From: Hymenobacter plasmatis
GTDB taxonomy: Bacteria; Bacteroidota; Bacteroidia; Cytophagales; Hymenobacteraceae
Assembly: GCF_020711255.1 (NCBI RefSeq)
Contig: NZ_JAJFAW010000011.1
Location: forward strand, 62,001-126,000
Direction of reading: 5' to 3'
DNA length: 64,000 nt
Below the pieces are notes generated by a model, which was given only the letters and a program-made list of their open reading frames with translations, was not told the origin of the DNA and ran no database searches. The stretch's first letter is position 1. Every line of letters starts with the position of its first letter. Made by a program: the position numbers and the translations under genes. Of this stretch, positions 33,159 to 41,160 are shown one piece after another.

Positions 33159-35171
33159 TTACAAGAAATACTTCAAGCGAATAACTTCCTGCTCGCTCAA
33201 GAAGCGCCACTTGCCACGGGGCAGGTCCTTCTTGGTGAGGCCGGCGTACTGCACGCGGTCCAGAGCTACCACTTCGTAGCCGAGGTGCTCGAAGATGCGG
33301 CGCACAATGCGATTCCGCCCAATGTGGATTTCGATGCCTACAAAGTGCGGGTTGCCGGCCACTACGGCCACGTCGTCCACTACGGCTTTGCCGTCTTCCA
33401 GCTCCACGCCTTCGGCAATCTTGCGCAGGTCGTCTTCGGACAGGGGCTGGCTCAGCTCAACCTGGTAGATTTTCTTGTTTTTGTGCGAGGGGTGCGACAG
33501 CTTCTGGGCTACTTCGCCATCGTTGGTGAACAGCAGCAGGCCCGTGGTGTTGCGGTCGAGCCGGCCCACCGGGAAAATCCGCTCTTTCGAGGCGCTGGCC
33601 ACCAGCTCCATCACCGTACGGCGGCCTTCGGGGTCTTCCGTGGTCGTGATGAAGTCCTTGGGCTTGTTGAGCAGCACATACACCGACTTCTCGCGGTTGA
33701 GGTTGGTCTTGCCGTACTGCACGGTGTCGGTGGGCTGCACTTTGTAGCCCATTTCCGTCACCACTTCGCCGTTCACCTTGATTTCGCCGGCGGCAATCAG
33801 TGCGTCGGCTTCGCGGCGCGAGCAGATGCCGGCGTTGGCGATGTAGCGGTTCAGGCGCAGCTCGTCGGTGCCGAAGTCTTCGTCCTCCTCCCGGCGGCGC
33901 TTGTTGCCGCGGGTTTTGTCGTTTTCGTAGTGCTTGAGGTTCTTGTAGTCGGGCGCCTCGCCGGGCCGCTCGCCGTAGCGGGGCTTGTCGGCGCGGTTGT
34001 CCTGCACTACCGGGCGGGCGGCGCGGGGCTTGTCGACGCTGGCACCGTAGCCGGTACCCGAGCGGCGCACGCTACGCTCCTGCGCTTTCAGGGCCTCGCG
34101 GCGCTCGGCAAAGCTGCCGGGCGCGGGCGTCCACTTCTCGGTGCTGCGCTTCTCGTAACCTCCGGGGCGCTCCCCAGTGCTGCGGCTGGCGCCGAAGGTG
34201 GCGTTCTCGCGCTTGCCAAAAGCACCGGGCGTGAACTTCCGGCCGAAGGCAGCTTCATCACCCCGACGGTCGGCATCGCTGCCGCCGGCGAAGTCACCCC
34301 GCGGGCCACGCTCTTCGCGGGCCTGCGGCGGATTGGCTTCGAACGGACGTGCCGAACGGATGGGGCGGTTGGGCCCGCGCTCCTCGCTGCGCTGGAAATC
34401 TTCCGGCTCGCGGGGCGTGCTGCGGCCAAAGCTGCCGCCGCTGCGGGGGGCGCTGGTTTCGCTGGGCTCGTTGGGGTTTTGCTTTTGGAACTTGCGGTTG
34501 CGCTCGCCGGGCAAGCCACGGGGCACGGCCTTCTCGCCTTCGCGACGGTAAGGCTGGCCGTTCCAGTTCTCCTTGGGCTGATACTCGCGGATGGGACGCG
34601 CCGGGGCCGAAGCCGGGCCGCGCTGCTCGCCGCGGTCACTGCCGAAGCTGCCGCGCTCACTGCGCTCGGGGCGCGGCTCGGCGGTACGGCCGTAGCTGGT
34701 GCCGGTGCGCTGCTCTTTACCTAAGCGCGGACGCTCACTGCGCTCGGGCCGGTCGCCGCCGGGGCGGAAGCCACCTTGCTCGCGCTGGCCGTATTCTTTG
34801 TTGCCGAAGCTCTTGCCGCCAAAGCCTTTGTTAAAGCCGCCTTCGCGGTTGCCCCCACCGGCTCCGCCGTAGGTGCGCTTCTCGCCATCGCCAAAGCTCC
34901 GGCCGCCACCAAAGGCCCCGTTGGACGGGCGGCCAAAGGCGCCGTTAGTAGCCGGGCGCCCGAAAGCACCGTTGGTAGCCGGACGGCCATTGCCGGGCCG
35001 GGCCGAAGAGTATCCGCCGCGGTCGCCGCCACGGTCACGGTCGCCGCCGCGGCCTGCTGGGCCACCGGCGTTCGAACGCTCGCTCTTGCCACCGCCGAAG
35101 CCGCCCGGGCCGCCTGCATTGCGGCCGCCGCGACGGTCCGCTTTATCGTCTGAAAAATGTTTCTTGCCCAT
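33159..35171 (-). CDS. RNA pseudouridine synthase, RluB/RsuA family, with very long disordered N-terminus
   Basis: A 670-residue protein. Residues 1-435 are disordered and dominated by Gly, Arg, Phe, Ser and Asn, with RGG/FGGG-like elements and a local tandem repeat of GRPATNGAF. The enzyme proper starts near 436. An S4 RNA-binding domain (RLNRYIANAGICSRREADAL) is followed by the pseudouridine synthase domain with GRLDRNTTGLLLFTNDG, where Asp539 is the catalytic residue, and by RIVRRIFEHLGYEVVALDRV. It isomerises a uridine in 23S or 16S rRNA. The extension is far longer than in E. coli RluB (about 290 residues in total). Confidence 0.93.
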   Translation of the reverse strand: MGKKHFSDDKADRRGGRNAGGPGGFGGGKSERSNAGGPAGRGGDRDRGGDRGGYSSARPGNGRPATNGAFGRPATNGAFGRPSNGAFGGGRSFGDGEKRTYGGAGGGNREGGFNKGFGGKSFGNKEYGQREQGGFRPGGDRPERSERPRLGKEQRTGTSYGRTAEPRPERSERGSFGSDRGEQRGPASAPARPIREYQPKENWNGQPYRREGEKAVPRGLPGERNRKFQKQNPNEPSETSAPRSGGSFGRSTPREPEDFQRSEERGPNRPIRSARPFEANPPQAREERGPRGDFAGGSDADRRGDEAAFGRKFTPGAFGKRENATFGASRSTGERPGGYEKRSTEKWTPAPGSFAERREALKAQERSVRRSGTGYGASVDKPRAARPVVQDNRADKPRYGERPGEAPDYKNLKHYENDKTRGNKRRREEDEDFGTDELRLNRYIANAGICSRREADALIAAGEIKVNGEVVTEMGYKVQPTDTVQYGKTNLNREKSVYVLLNKPKDFITTTEDPEGRRTVMELVASASKERIFPVGRLDRNTTGLLLFTNDGEVAQKLSHPSHKNKKIYQVELSQPLSEDDLRKIAEGVELEDGKAVVDDVAVVAGNPHFVGIEIHIGRNRIVRRIFEHLGYEVVALDRVQYAGLTKKDLPRGKWRFLSEQEVIRLKYFL

Positions 35172-35291
35172 GGGGAAAAGTTGCTTGCCGTATCGCTACG
35201 GTATGATAAAAAACGTGGTGGTCAGTGCTCAATTCCTGGCTACCGACCTGCTAAAGCGCCCGGCTGCCAAAATGATTCACTTAAGGTAAAA

Positions 35292-35349
35292 GCAAAAGCC
35301 CGAACCTGCCAGCCGGCCGCCGCAGCGCCGGCCCACAGGTTCGGGCCTC
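35292..35349 (-). terminator. Large hairpin terminator after the DksA-like gene
   Basis: AGCCCGAACCTG (35297-35308) pairs with 35336-35347 with one mismatch; an inner GCCGGC/GCCGGC pairing extends the structure. On the minus strand a T-rich tract follows. It ends the DksA-like gene transcript. Confidence 0.7.
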
Positions 35350-35364
35350 GGGCCAAGACGCAAA

Positions 35365-35748
35365 CTAGTCGCGACGCGCCATTTTGGCTTCGATGGAGTG
35401 CTGGGTGTGCGGTACGGCCCGCAGACGCTCCTTAGGAATCAGTTTGCCCGTGCCAATGCACACGCCGTAGGTGCCGTTTTTGATACGAACCTGGGCGTTT
35501 TCGAGCTGTTGAATGAACTTCATCTGGCGCGAAGCCAGCTGGTTCATGCTTTCTTTCTCGGCCGTTTCGGCGCCGTCCTCCAGCACTTTGGCCGAAGATG
35601 CGGTGGTGTCGGTCCCGGTGTCGTTGCTCCGGTTCAGGGTTTCTTTAATGAATGACAACTCCTTACGGGCCGCCGTCAGTTTTTCCTGAATAATCTGGTC
35701 GAACTCATTCAAGTCTTCCCGGGAATAGCGAATGTTGTCGTCGTTCAT
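35365..35748 (-). CDS. TraR/DksA family protein with degenerate zinc finger
   Basis: A 127-residue protein with a long N-terminal coiled coil (about residues 10-80) and a C-terminal DksA-type finger region GTYGVCIGTGKLIPKERL followed by RAVPHTQHSIEAK. Of the four zinc-binding cysteines of canonical DksA only one remains, as is usual in Bacteroidota homologues. Family members bind the RNA polymerase secondary channel and modulate promoter open complexes. It is transcribed alone and ends at a large hairpin. Confidence 0.87.
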   Translation of the reverse strand: MNDDNIRYSREDLNEFDQIIQEKLTAARKELSFIKETLNRSNDTGTDTTASSAKVLEDGAETAEKESMNQLASRQMKFIQQLENAQVRIKNGTYGVCIGTGKLIPKERLRAVPHTQHSIEAKMARRD

Positions 35749-35936
35749 CGAAGGTGGTAAAAAAGAAATATGGGAGAGGTTGGGTCGTCACCGCTAGGCA
35801 ACTCTCCGGCAACACCACCGGATACTAAATGGTTTGCCCGAGTCTAAGTGGACTTATTGCCACAAGCTGAAGCGGTTGAATGCTTGATTTTGCGGGCTCA
35901 AAGTTACGTAGCGCGGCGCGCTTTCCTCTTGTTCTG

Positions 35937-36413
35937 CTAAAAACCTAACATTTGGATAGCAGCCACAGCGGCTTCCACGCCCTTATTGCCGTGCTTGCCG
36001 CTGGCCCGGTCCCAGGCTTGCTCCAGCGTATTGGTCGTCACCAGGCCAAAAATGACCGGCTTGTTGAACTTCAGGCCTACCTGGGTAATGCCCTGGGCTA
36101 CGGCATGGCAGATGTAGTCGTCGTGCTTGGTTTCGCCCCGAATTACCACCCCCAGGCAAATGACGGCGTCCATCTCGTCGTGTTGGGCCAGAAACTGCGC
36201 GCCCAGCGTGAGCTCGAAGCTGCCCGGCACGGTATTGCGGTAGATGTTCTCTGCCTTGGCCCCGTGCTTGAGCAAGGTATCGTACGCCCCGGCGCTGAGC
36301 ACGTCGGTTATCTCCCGATTCCACTCGGCCACCACCAGCCCAAAGCGCTTTTCGCTGATATCGGTAAAATTGGAAGCGTCGTAGTCGCTGAGGTTTTGCA
36401 GAGCAGTAGCCAT
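35937..36413 (-). CDS. ribH: 6,7-dimethyl-8-ribityllumazine synthase
   Basis: A 158-residue riboflavin-pathway enzyme that condenses the ribityl-pyrimidine intermediate with dihydroxybutanone phosphate. Signatures are VPGSFELTLGAQFL, VICLGVVIRGETKHDDYIC (with the catalytic His in the HDD segment), PVIFGLVTTNTLEQAWDRA and the C-terminal GNKGVEAAVAAIQML. The length is normal for the 60-mer-forming family. It lies about 70 bases downstream of a hairpin terminator of the preceding TPR gene cluster. Confidence 0.96.
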   Translation of the reverse strand: MATALQNLSDYDASNFTDISEKRFGLVVAEWNREITDVLSAGAYDTLLKHGAKAENIYRNTVPGSFELTLGAQFLAQHDEMDAVICLGVVIRGETKHDDYICHAVAQGITQVGLKFNKPVIFGLVTTNTLEQAWDRASGKHGNKGVEAAVAAIQMLGF

Positions 36414-36513
36414 GTCAGAGGGGGCAGTCAGGGTTAAGAATTAAATTTGAGATGGGCCCACGGTGGGCAGCTTTCTTAAGAAGCAGCCGGGAAGAAGGTT
36501 TGCGCCGCGAGGT

Positions 36514-36550
36514 AAAAAAATTGCGCTTCCCCACTGCTGAGGAAGCGCAA
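36514..36550 (-). terminator. Rho-independent terminator of the TPR gene
   Basis: Perfect 10-base arms TTGCGCTTCC (36521-36530) and its complement (36541-36550), with seven A at 36514-36520 that read as T on the minus strand. Confidence 0.9.
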
Positions 36551-36577
36551 CAACATTCGGTCAAAGCGCCTTGCGGA

Positions 36578-37345
36578 TTACTTCTCCAGCTTGGCTTTGT
36601 ACTGGCGGGCTTCGGCTACTTCCTGGGCCGTGGGGTACTCGCTGATGATGCGGTCGTAGGCCTTGATGGCGCCTTCGGTATCGCCGGCTACTTCGCGGGC
36701 CGTGGCTTCCTTCAGTAGGTAGCCGGGCGAGAAGTACTCGTTGGCGTTGTGGTCGGCGGCTTTGGCGTAGAGGTCGGCCGCTTCCTTGGGCTTGTTCATC
36801 TCCATCTGGGCATCGCCCATCAGCGCGTAGGCGCGGCTCTGCACCAGGTAGTCGTCCGAGCTGAAGTCCTCCAGATAGTCGAGGGCTTCCTTGTACTTGC
36901 CTTGCTTCAGGGCTGCTACGCCGGCGTAGAAGTTGGCGAGGTTGCCGGCTTTGGTGTTGCCATACTCATTGGCCACAGTGGTCAGGCCGGGGGCTTTGCC
37001 GTCGCCCTTCACGGCTTTGTTCAGCGAGTCAGCCTCCCAGTAGTTCACGGCGCGGAACATGCTGGCCTGGGCCTTTGCATCCTGCGAATTGCGCCAGGTG
37101 TAAAAGCCAAAAGCTCCTACCACGGCCAGCACCACCAGCGCCAGCAAGCCCAACAACAGGTTGCGGTTGTTGCGCACGAAATTCTCCGACTCTACCAGTC
37201 GGGCGGCCAACGCGTCCGGGTCTTCCAGCAGCGGATTCTCAGACGGCAGGTTTTCGGCGGGCGCCAACGGGTCGGCCGGAACGTTCTGGGTGGTTTGCCC
37301 CTGACGGGCCTGCTGGCTCTTGCCAGTGTAAGGAATCTTCGACAT
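36578..37345 (-). CDS. Membrane-anchored tetratricopeptide repeat protein
   Basis: A 255-residue protein with a cytoplasmic N-terminal tail of about 65 residues and one transmembrane helix near residues 72-92 (LLGLLALVVLAVVGAFGFY). Periplasmic TPR-like repeats follow, such as AALKQGKYKEALDYLEDF and GDAQMEMNKPKEAADLYAKA. The architecture matches the YfgM/TPR_21-like proteins that associate with the SecYEG-PpiD foldase complex, though that link is inference. ATG 37345 (MSKIPYTGK) is preferred over the upstream alternative at 37381. Confidence 0.82.
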   Translation of the reverse strand: MSKIPYTGKSQQARQGQTTQNVPADPLAPAENLPSENPLLEDPDALAARLVESENFVRNNRNLLLGLLALVVLAVVGAFGFYTWRNSQDAKAQASMFRAVNYWEADSLNKAVKGDGKAPGLTTVANEYGNTKAGNLANFYAGVAALKQGKYKEALDYLEDFSSDDYLVQSRAYALMGDAQMEMNKPKEAADLYAKAADHNANEYFSPGYLLKEATAREVAGDTEGAIKAYDRIISEYPTAQEVAEARQYKAKLEK

Positions 37346-37408
37346 TACGGAGAGAGTTTCAACAACAAGGCCTGCAAGCAAGCCGGATGGCCGGGTGGGC
37401 CGGTTTGA

Positions 37409-38575
37409 TTAGTCGTGAATATAGGGGTAGTCGGCCTGTACGTACACGTCCTTGTACAATTCGTCGGGCGTGGGGTAAGGCGAGGTCTCGGCAAATTCTA
37501 CCGACTCGGCCACCTGGGCCTTGATGCGCTCGTCAATGGCTTCGAGGTCGGCCTCCGTTGCCATGTTGTTGGTGAGGATGGTGTGGCGCACGCTTTCGAT
37601 GGCGTCGCGGTGGCGGTAGTCTTCCAGTTCCTCTTTGGTGCGGTACTTGGCGGGGTCACTCATGGAGTGGCCTTTGTAGCGGTAGGTTTTAAACTCCAGC
37701 AAGGTGGGGCCATCGCCTTTGCGGGCGCGCTCGGCGGCGCGGGCTACGGCTTCGTGAATATCCTCCACGCGCATGCCGTTCACCGGCTCCGACGGCATGT
37801 CGTAGCTCAGGCCAATCTTGTAGAGGTCGGTCACGTTCGACGTCCGGGCCACCGAGGTACCCATGGCGTAGCCGTTGTTCTCAATCACGAAGATGACCGG
37901 CAGCTTCCACAGCATGGCCATGTTGAAGGCCTCGTGCAGGGCGCCCTGGCGCACGGCGCCGTCGCCCATGTAGCAGATGCAAAGCTTGCCCGTCTTGTTG
38001 TACTTCTCGGCAAAGGCAATGCCCGCGCCCATCGGTACCTGCCCGCCCACGATGCCGTGGCCGCCCATGAAACCAACCGCTTTGTCGAACATGTGCATCG
38101 AGCCGCCCTTGCCTTTTGAGCAACCGGTGGCTTTGGCAAATAGCTCGGCCATGATGGCATTGGGCGAGGTGCCCAGTGCCAAGGGGTGGGCGTGGTCACG
38201 GTAGGCCGTGATGTACTTATCGCCTACCTCCAACGCCGATACTGCCCCGGCTACGCAAGCCTCCTGGCCAATGTAGAGGTGGCAGAACCCTTTAATCTTT
38301 TGCTGGCCGTACAGCTGCCCGGCCTTGTCCTCAAACTTGCGCATGAGCTGCATTTGCTCGTACCAGCGCAGGTACGTCTCCTTGGGGAAGGAAGTCGAAG
38401 CGTTTGCTTCTCTGGAAAGGTCCGTCCCGGAGGCGGCCATGGTGGGCGCATCGGTACCAGGCATTACGGGGTCTGGTTGGACACTGGTGGACGCGGCTTT
38501 GCCTTTTCCTTTGGCTACTGAGCCATTGGTTGCCGTCGATTTATTAGAAGCAGCTTTTACTTTCGTATCCGCCAT
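37409..38575 (-). CDS. pdhA: Pyruvate dehydrogenase E1 component, alpha subunit
   Basis: A 388-residue thiamine-diphosphate enzyme subunit that decarboxylates pyruvate. An Ala/Ser/Lys-rich extension covers about the first 60 residues. The conserved core follows: EDKAGQLYGQQKIKGFCHLY, the TPP-binding motif starting MGDGAVRQGALHEAFNMA and ending NN, and the phosphorylation-loop-like region RYKGHSMSDPAKYR. The E1 beta gene is not next to it in this window, so the alpha and beta subunits are separately encoded or the partner lies elsewhere. It is divergent from recF. Confidence 0.94.
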   Translation of the reverse strand: MADTKVKAASNKSTATNGSVAKGKGKAASTSVQPDPVMPGTDAPTMAASGTDLSREANASTSFPKETYLRWYEQMQLMRKFEDKAGQLYGQQKIKGFCHLYIGQEACVAGAVSALEVGDKYITAYRDHAHPLALGTSPNAIMAELFAKATGCSKGKGGSMHMFDKAVGFMGGHGIVGGQVPMGAGIAFAEKYNKTGKLCICYMGDGAVRQGALHEAFNMAMLWKLPVIFVIENNGYAMGTSVARTSNVTDLYKIGLSYDMPSEPVNGMRVEDIHEAVARAAERARKGDGPTLLEFKTYRYKGHSMSDPAKYRTKEELEDYRHRDAIESVRHTILTNNMATEADLEAIDERIKAQVAESVEFAETSPYPTPDELYKDVYVQADYPYIHD

Positions 38576-38643
38576 AGCAGTTTAAGGAAAATTTCGCGTT
38601 GGGAGGGCGAAATTACGTAAAAGTGCTGGCAATACCGAACCTT

Positions 38644-39759
38644 ATGACCCTCGACTCCCTCCAGCTGCTTTTTTTTAAAAATTACGACGACGCTTCCCTG
38701 CGTTTATCCCCCGGCCTCAACTGCTTTATTGGCGATAACGGCAGTGGAAAAACCAATCTGCTGGATGCCATTCACTATTTGTCGCTCACCAAGAGCGCTA
38801 TCACCGCTTCTGACGCCCTTTGCATTAAGCAAGGTGCTGATTTCTTTGTAGTTAAGGGAAATTTTTCTTCCGAAACGGCTCCCGAACACGAAACCATCCA
38901 GGTTAGCCTGCGGGCAGGTCAAAAAAAGACCCTCACCCATAACAAGCAGCCCTATGAACGCATGGCCGACCACATCGGTCGGTACCCCGCGGTGCTTATC
39001 TCCCCTTACGACACCGACCTCATTCGGCAGGGCAGCGAAGACCGCCGCAAGTATTTCGATAGCTTGATGGCTCAACTCGACCACGAGTTTCTGGAGCTAC
39101 TCATTGCTTACAATGCCTTGCTCCGCCAACGCAATGCGGTGCTCAAGCAAGGCGGCGACCGCCCCTCGCACGGTTTCGACCGCGACTACCTACTGGCATT
39201 GGATGAACAGCTGGCTCCGATTGGGCAGCAGCTCACCTCACTCCGGGAGGCGTTTCTCGCCGAGTACGTCCCCATCTTTCAGCGCCATTACCGGCTGCTT
39301 GCCGATGGCCGCGAGTTTGTGACCCTAACCTATAAGAGCCAATTGCTCGGCGCTGACTTTGCCCAATTGCTGCGGAGCAATGAGCGGCGCGACTTTGCCC
39401 TGCAACGCAGCACCACCGGCTCGCACCGCGACGACTTCGTCTTTCTTATGGACGAACTGCCGGTGAAAAGCCACGCCTCGCAAGGGCAGCAGAAGTCCTT
39501 TGCCATTGCCCTTAAGCTGGCTCAGTTTGAAATGCTCGCGGCCAAGCAGCACCACAAACCCCTGCTTTTGCTCGACGACATCTTCGACCGCCTCGACGAC
39601 AAACGCATTGCCCGCCTGCTTGAGCTGGTAGCCGACGAGACCTTTGGCCAGGTTTTTCTGACCGATACCAACCTGGAACGGACCGACCAGGCCCTTGCCC
39701 GGGTCTCCATTCCCATCCTCCGGTTTCGGGTGCAGGACGGTACAGTAGCGCCCGTTTAG
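38644..39759 (+). CDS. recF: DNA replication and repair protein RecF
   Basis: A 371-residue SMC-like ATPase that loads RecA at gaps in double-stranded DNA. Walker A is GDNGSGKTN (residues 30-38), the ABC-type signature is SHASQGQQKSFAIALKLA and Walker B/D-loop is LLLLDDIFDRLDD. ATG 38644 gives the standard N-terminus MTLDSLQLLFFKNY; a longer frame from 38599 is less likely. It is followed closely by a DUF721 gene, a classical partner arrangement in Bacteroidota, and lies about 730 bases upstream of a parS site. Confidence 0.95.
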   Translation: MTLDSLQLLFFKNYDDASLRLSPGLNCFIGDNGSGKTNLLDAIHYLSLTKSAITASDALCIKQGADFFVVKGNFSSETAPEHETIQVSLRAGQKKTLTHNKQPYERMADHIGRYPAVLISPYDTDLIRQGSEDRRKYFDSLMAQLDHEFLELLIAYNALLRQRNAVLKQGGDRPSHGFDRDYLLALDEQLAPIGQQLTSLREAFLAEYVPIFQRHYRLLADGREFVTLTYKSQLLGADFAQLLRSNERRDFALQRSTTGSHRDDFVFLMDELPVKSHASQGQQKSFAIALKLAQFEMLAAKQHHKPLLLLDDIFDRLDDKRIARLLELVADETFGQVFLTDTNLERTDQALARVSIPILRFRVQDGTVAPV

Positions 39760-39773
39760 AGCCGGTTAAGCGC

Positions 39774-39781
39774 TACCTTTG
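39774..39781 (+). promoter_or_regulatory. -7 promoter box TACCTTTG for the DUF721 gene
   Basis: A perfect TAnnTTTG match 52 bases upstream of the GTG at 39834, in the 74-base gap after recF. No TTG at the -33 spacing. Confidence 0.4.
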
Positions 39782-39833
39782 TGGCCCCCAAAACAGGAGC
39801 AGCTTTGCCCTTTTTGTTTGCCTGCCTTGCCTT

Positions 39834-40142
39834 GTGAAAAAGCCCTTCTCCCCTTCTCGCTCCGGTGACATCTCCCTCAAGGAAGGCCTCGAGGCATTGG
39901 TTCGGGCGTACCGCCTCCAGGGCAAGCTCAACGAGGTAACGGTGGTATCGAGCTGGGAGCGGGTCATGGGGAAAGCCGTAGCGCTGAAGACCCAGGAAGT
40001 GTACGTCAACAAAGGCCGGCTCTTTGTCCGTCTTAGCTCTGCTCCCCTCAAGCATGAGCTGCTCATGGCCAAGACCCGGGTTGCCGAGCTCATCAATGCC
40101 GAAGTGGGAGAAACCGTCGTCACGGAAGTCATTTTCCTGTAG
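39834..40142 (+). CDS. DUF721 domain-containing protein
   Basis: A 102-residue protein with a GTG start (MKKPFSPSRSGDISLKEGL). The DUF721/DciA-like core is VVSSWERVMGKAVALKTQEV followed by LFVRLSSAPLKHELLMAK. DUF721 proteins (DciA) recruit or load the replicative helicase DnaB in many bacteria. Position right after recF matches the usual replication/repair neighbourhood. Which DciA role this short version has is inferred. Confidence 0.85.
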   Translation: MKKPFSPSRSGDISLKEGLEALVRAYRLQGKLNEVTVVSSWERVMGKAVALKTQEVYVNKGRLFVRLSSAPLKHELLMAKTRVAELINAEVGETVVTEVIFL

Positions 40143-40508
40143 CCATTCTTCTCGGCCCTCTTTTCGGCCACCGATACCCTTTGCCAGATTTAAGTCTGGC
40201 TAAAGCTCACAGTTTGTCTCTGCTGAGGGTGTCTCTATGGCCCAACATCGACAGTTGATTTCTGGGACTTAGCAGGAGCTATGGTGCTGCGCATGCCTTG
40301 ATAATCGGCAAGCTATTTATGCATTCAACAGTAAGGCGGGGCAGGCATATCGGGTCTGGCGCTACGCTTACTCTTGGCTCCAAACAAGGCCAGCCTCCGC
40401 CTGTAAATCACGCCCGGCCTTTCATTAAAGCGGGCCCATGTCAGCAGTCTGTTACAGCCGCTCCCCTACCCCTGTGCGGACAAAAATGTTTCACGTGGAA
40501 CATTTCTG
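40143..40508. other. Intergenic region between DUF721 and HTH genes
   Basis: 366 bases without a supported gene. It holds TGTTACA at 40450-40456, TGTTAC at 40507-40512 and the parS-like palindrome at 40487-40502. The rest shows no repeat, RNA or convincing ORF. Confidence 0.6.
40487..40502. promoter_or_regulatory. parS-like centromere site
   Basis: TGTTTCACGTGGAACA is a 16-base near-palindrome (one mismatch between arms). It matches the chromosomal parS consensus TGTTTCACGTGAAACA at 15 of 16 positions and the TGTTCCACGTGGAACA variant also at 15. It is intergenic, 4 bases beyond the stop of the HTH gene. ParB-CTP clamps load at such sites near chromosomal origins. No parA or parB gene is in this window. 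Confidence 0.75.
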
Positions 40509-40895
40509 TTACTTCGGCCCATACACTTTTAGCAATAGCTCATTGTAGGCCTCCAGAAGGGCGATGTACTTAGACTGGAGTATTAAAAGCTGCCGGGAAG
40601 GGTCAAGGTCAGGGGATTGCGACTGTGTTACACGACTTGTAACAACAGGTGTAACAACAGGACGCGGCGAAGATGTTACAAATGGCAAAGACGATTGTTG
40701 TACAGCTGTAAAGTCGTTTGAAAAATCATGATTAATAATCTCCCCCACTTTCTTTACGAAGTTGTAATCAATAGTATCTTCTTTGAATTTACGGTAAATA
40801 GTAGGACGTGTAATACCCAGTTCGTCCACGATACGCGTGATGGAAATACCGCTGTTTTTGATAGCTTCTTGCAGGATTTCGCCTTGATGTGGCAT
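40509..40895 (-). CDS. Small helix-turn-helix DNA-binding protein
   Basis: A 128-residue protein. Residues 5-60 form an XRE/Fis-like helix-turn-helix: EILQEAIKNSGISITRIVDE then LGITRPTIYRKFKEDTIDY. A Val/Thr/Ser/Pro linker follows (TPVVTSRVTQSQ), then a C-terminal coiled helix LILQSKYIALLEAYNELLLK likely used for dimerisation. The base composition is AT-richer than neighbours. It is surrounded and internally peppered by TGTTAC motifs and ends next to the parS-like site. Two CATATTTG boxes upstream, each about 17-20 bases after a TTG, may be tandem promoters. Confidence 0.75.
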   Translation of the reverse strand: MPHQGEILQEAIKNSGISITRIVDELGITRPTIYRKFKEDTIDYNFVKKVGEIINHDFSNDFTAVQQSSLPFVTSSPRPVVTPVVTSRVTQSQSPDLDPSRQLLILQSKYIALLEAYNELLLKVYGPK

Positions 40896-41160
40896 AATTA
40901 GAGTGTTACGTAACGCTTATGCAAATATGTTATACGGAGGTGGATAATACAAATATGTTCGAACAATAAAATTACAATTTATGTGTCACAATACATGATA
41001 TACAGGTACACATTTTGTATCATTTACAATTAAACACTGTATCAACAACGTGTTACAAACGTTTACTGTAACACAGATGTAACACAATGGCACCCGACAT
41101 AAAAGTGGCCATGACGTTGCCTAGCCCACATATTGCCTTGCCCGCATACCGCTTGTACTA
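40896..41160 (-). other. AT-rich upstream region of the HTH gene
   Basis: 265 bases of strongly AT-rich DNA with the palindrome GTTACGTAAC at 40905-40914, two ACATATTTG repeats (around 40923-40931 and 40950-40958 in complement) and a group of three TGTTACA-type motifs at 41051-41084. It looks regulatory. No ORF is supported. Confidence 0.5.

Larger units (their letters stand above)
40450..41084. repeat. Cluster of TGTTAC / GTAACA motifs
   Basis: Copies of TGTTAC in either orientation begin near 40450, 40507, 40626, 40638, 40650, 40674, 40904 (inside the palindrome GTTACGTAAC, 40905-40914), 41051, 41067 and 41078. Most are TGTTACA/TGTAACA heptamers. About ten hits in 635 bases greatly exceeds chance for a 6-mer. 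Four fall inside the HTH gene, where they encode Val-Thr pairs, and the rest flank it. They look like operator sites for the HTH protein or another regulator. Confidence 0.6.

Noticed and set aside
33285..34724. 479-codon plus-strand frame opposite the RluB gene
   Set aside because: Composed mostly of Ala/Gly/Leu runs caused by the reverse of the Gly/Arg-rich repeats.
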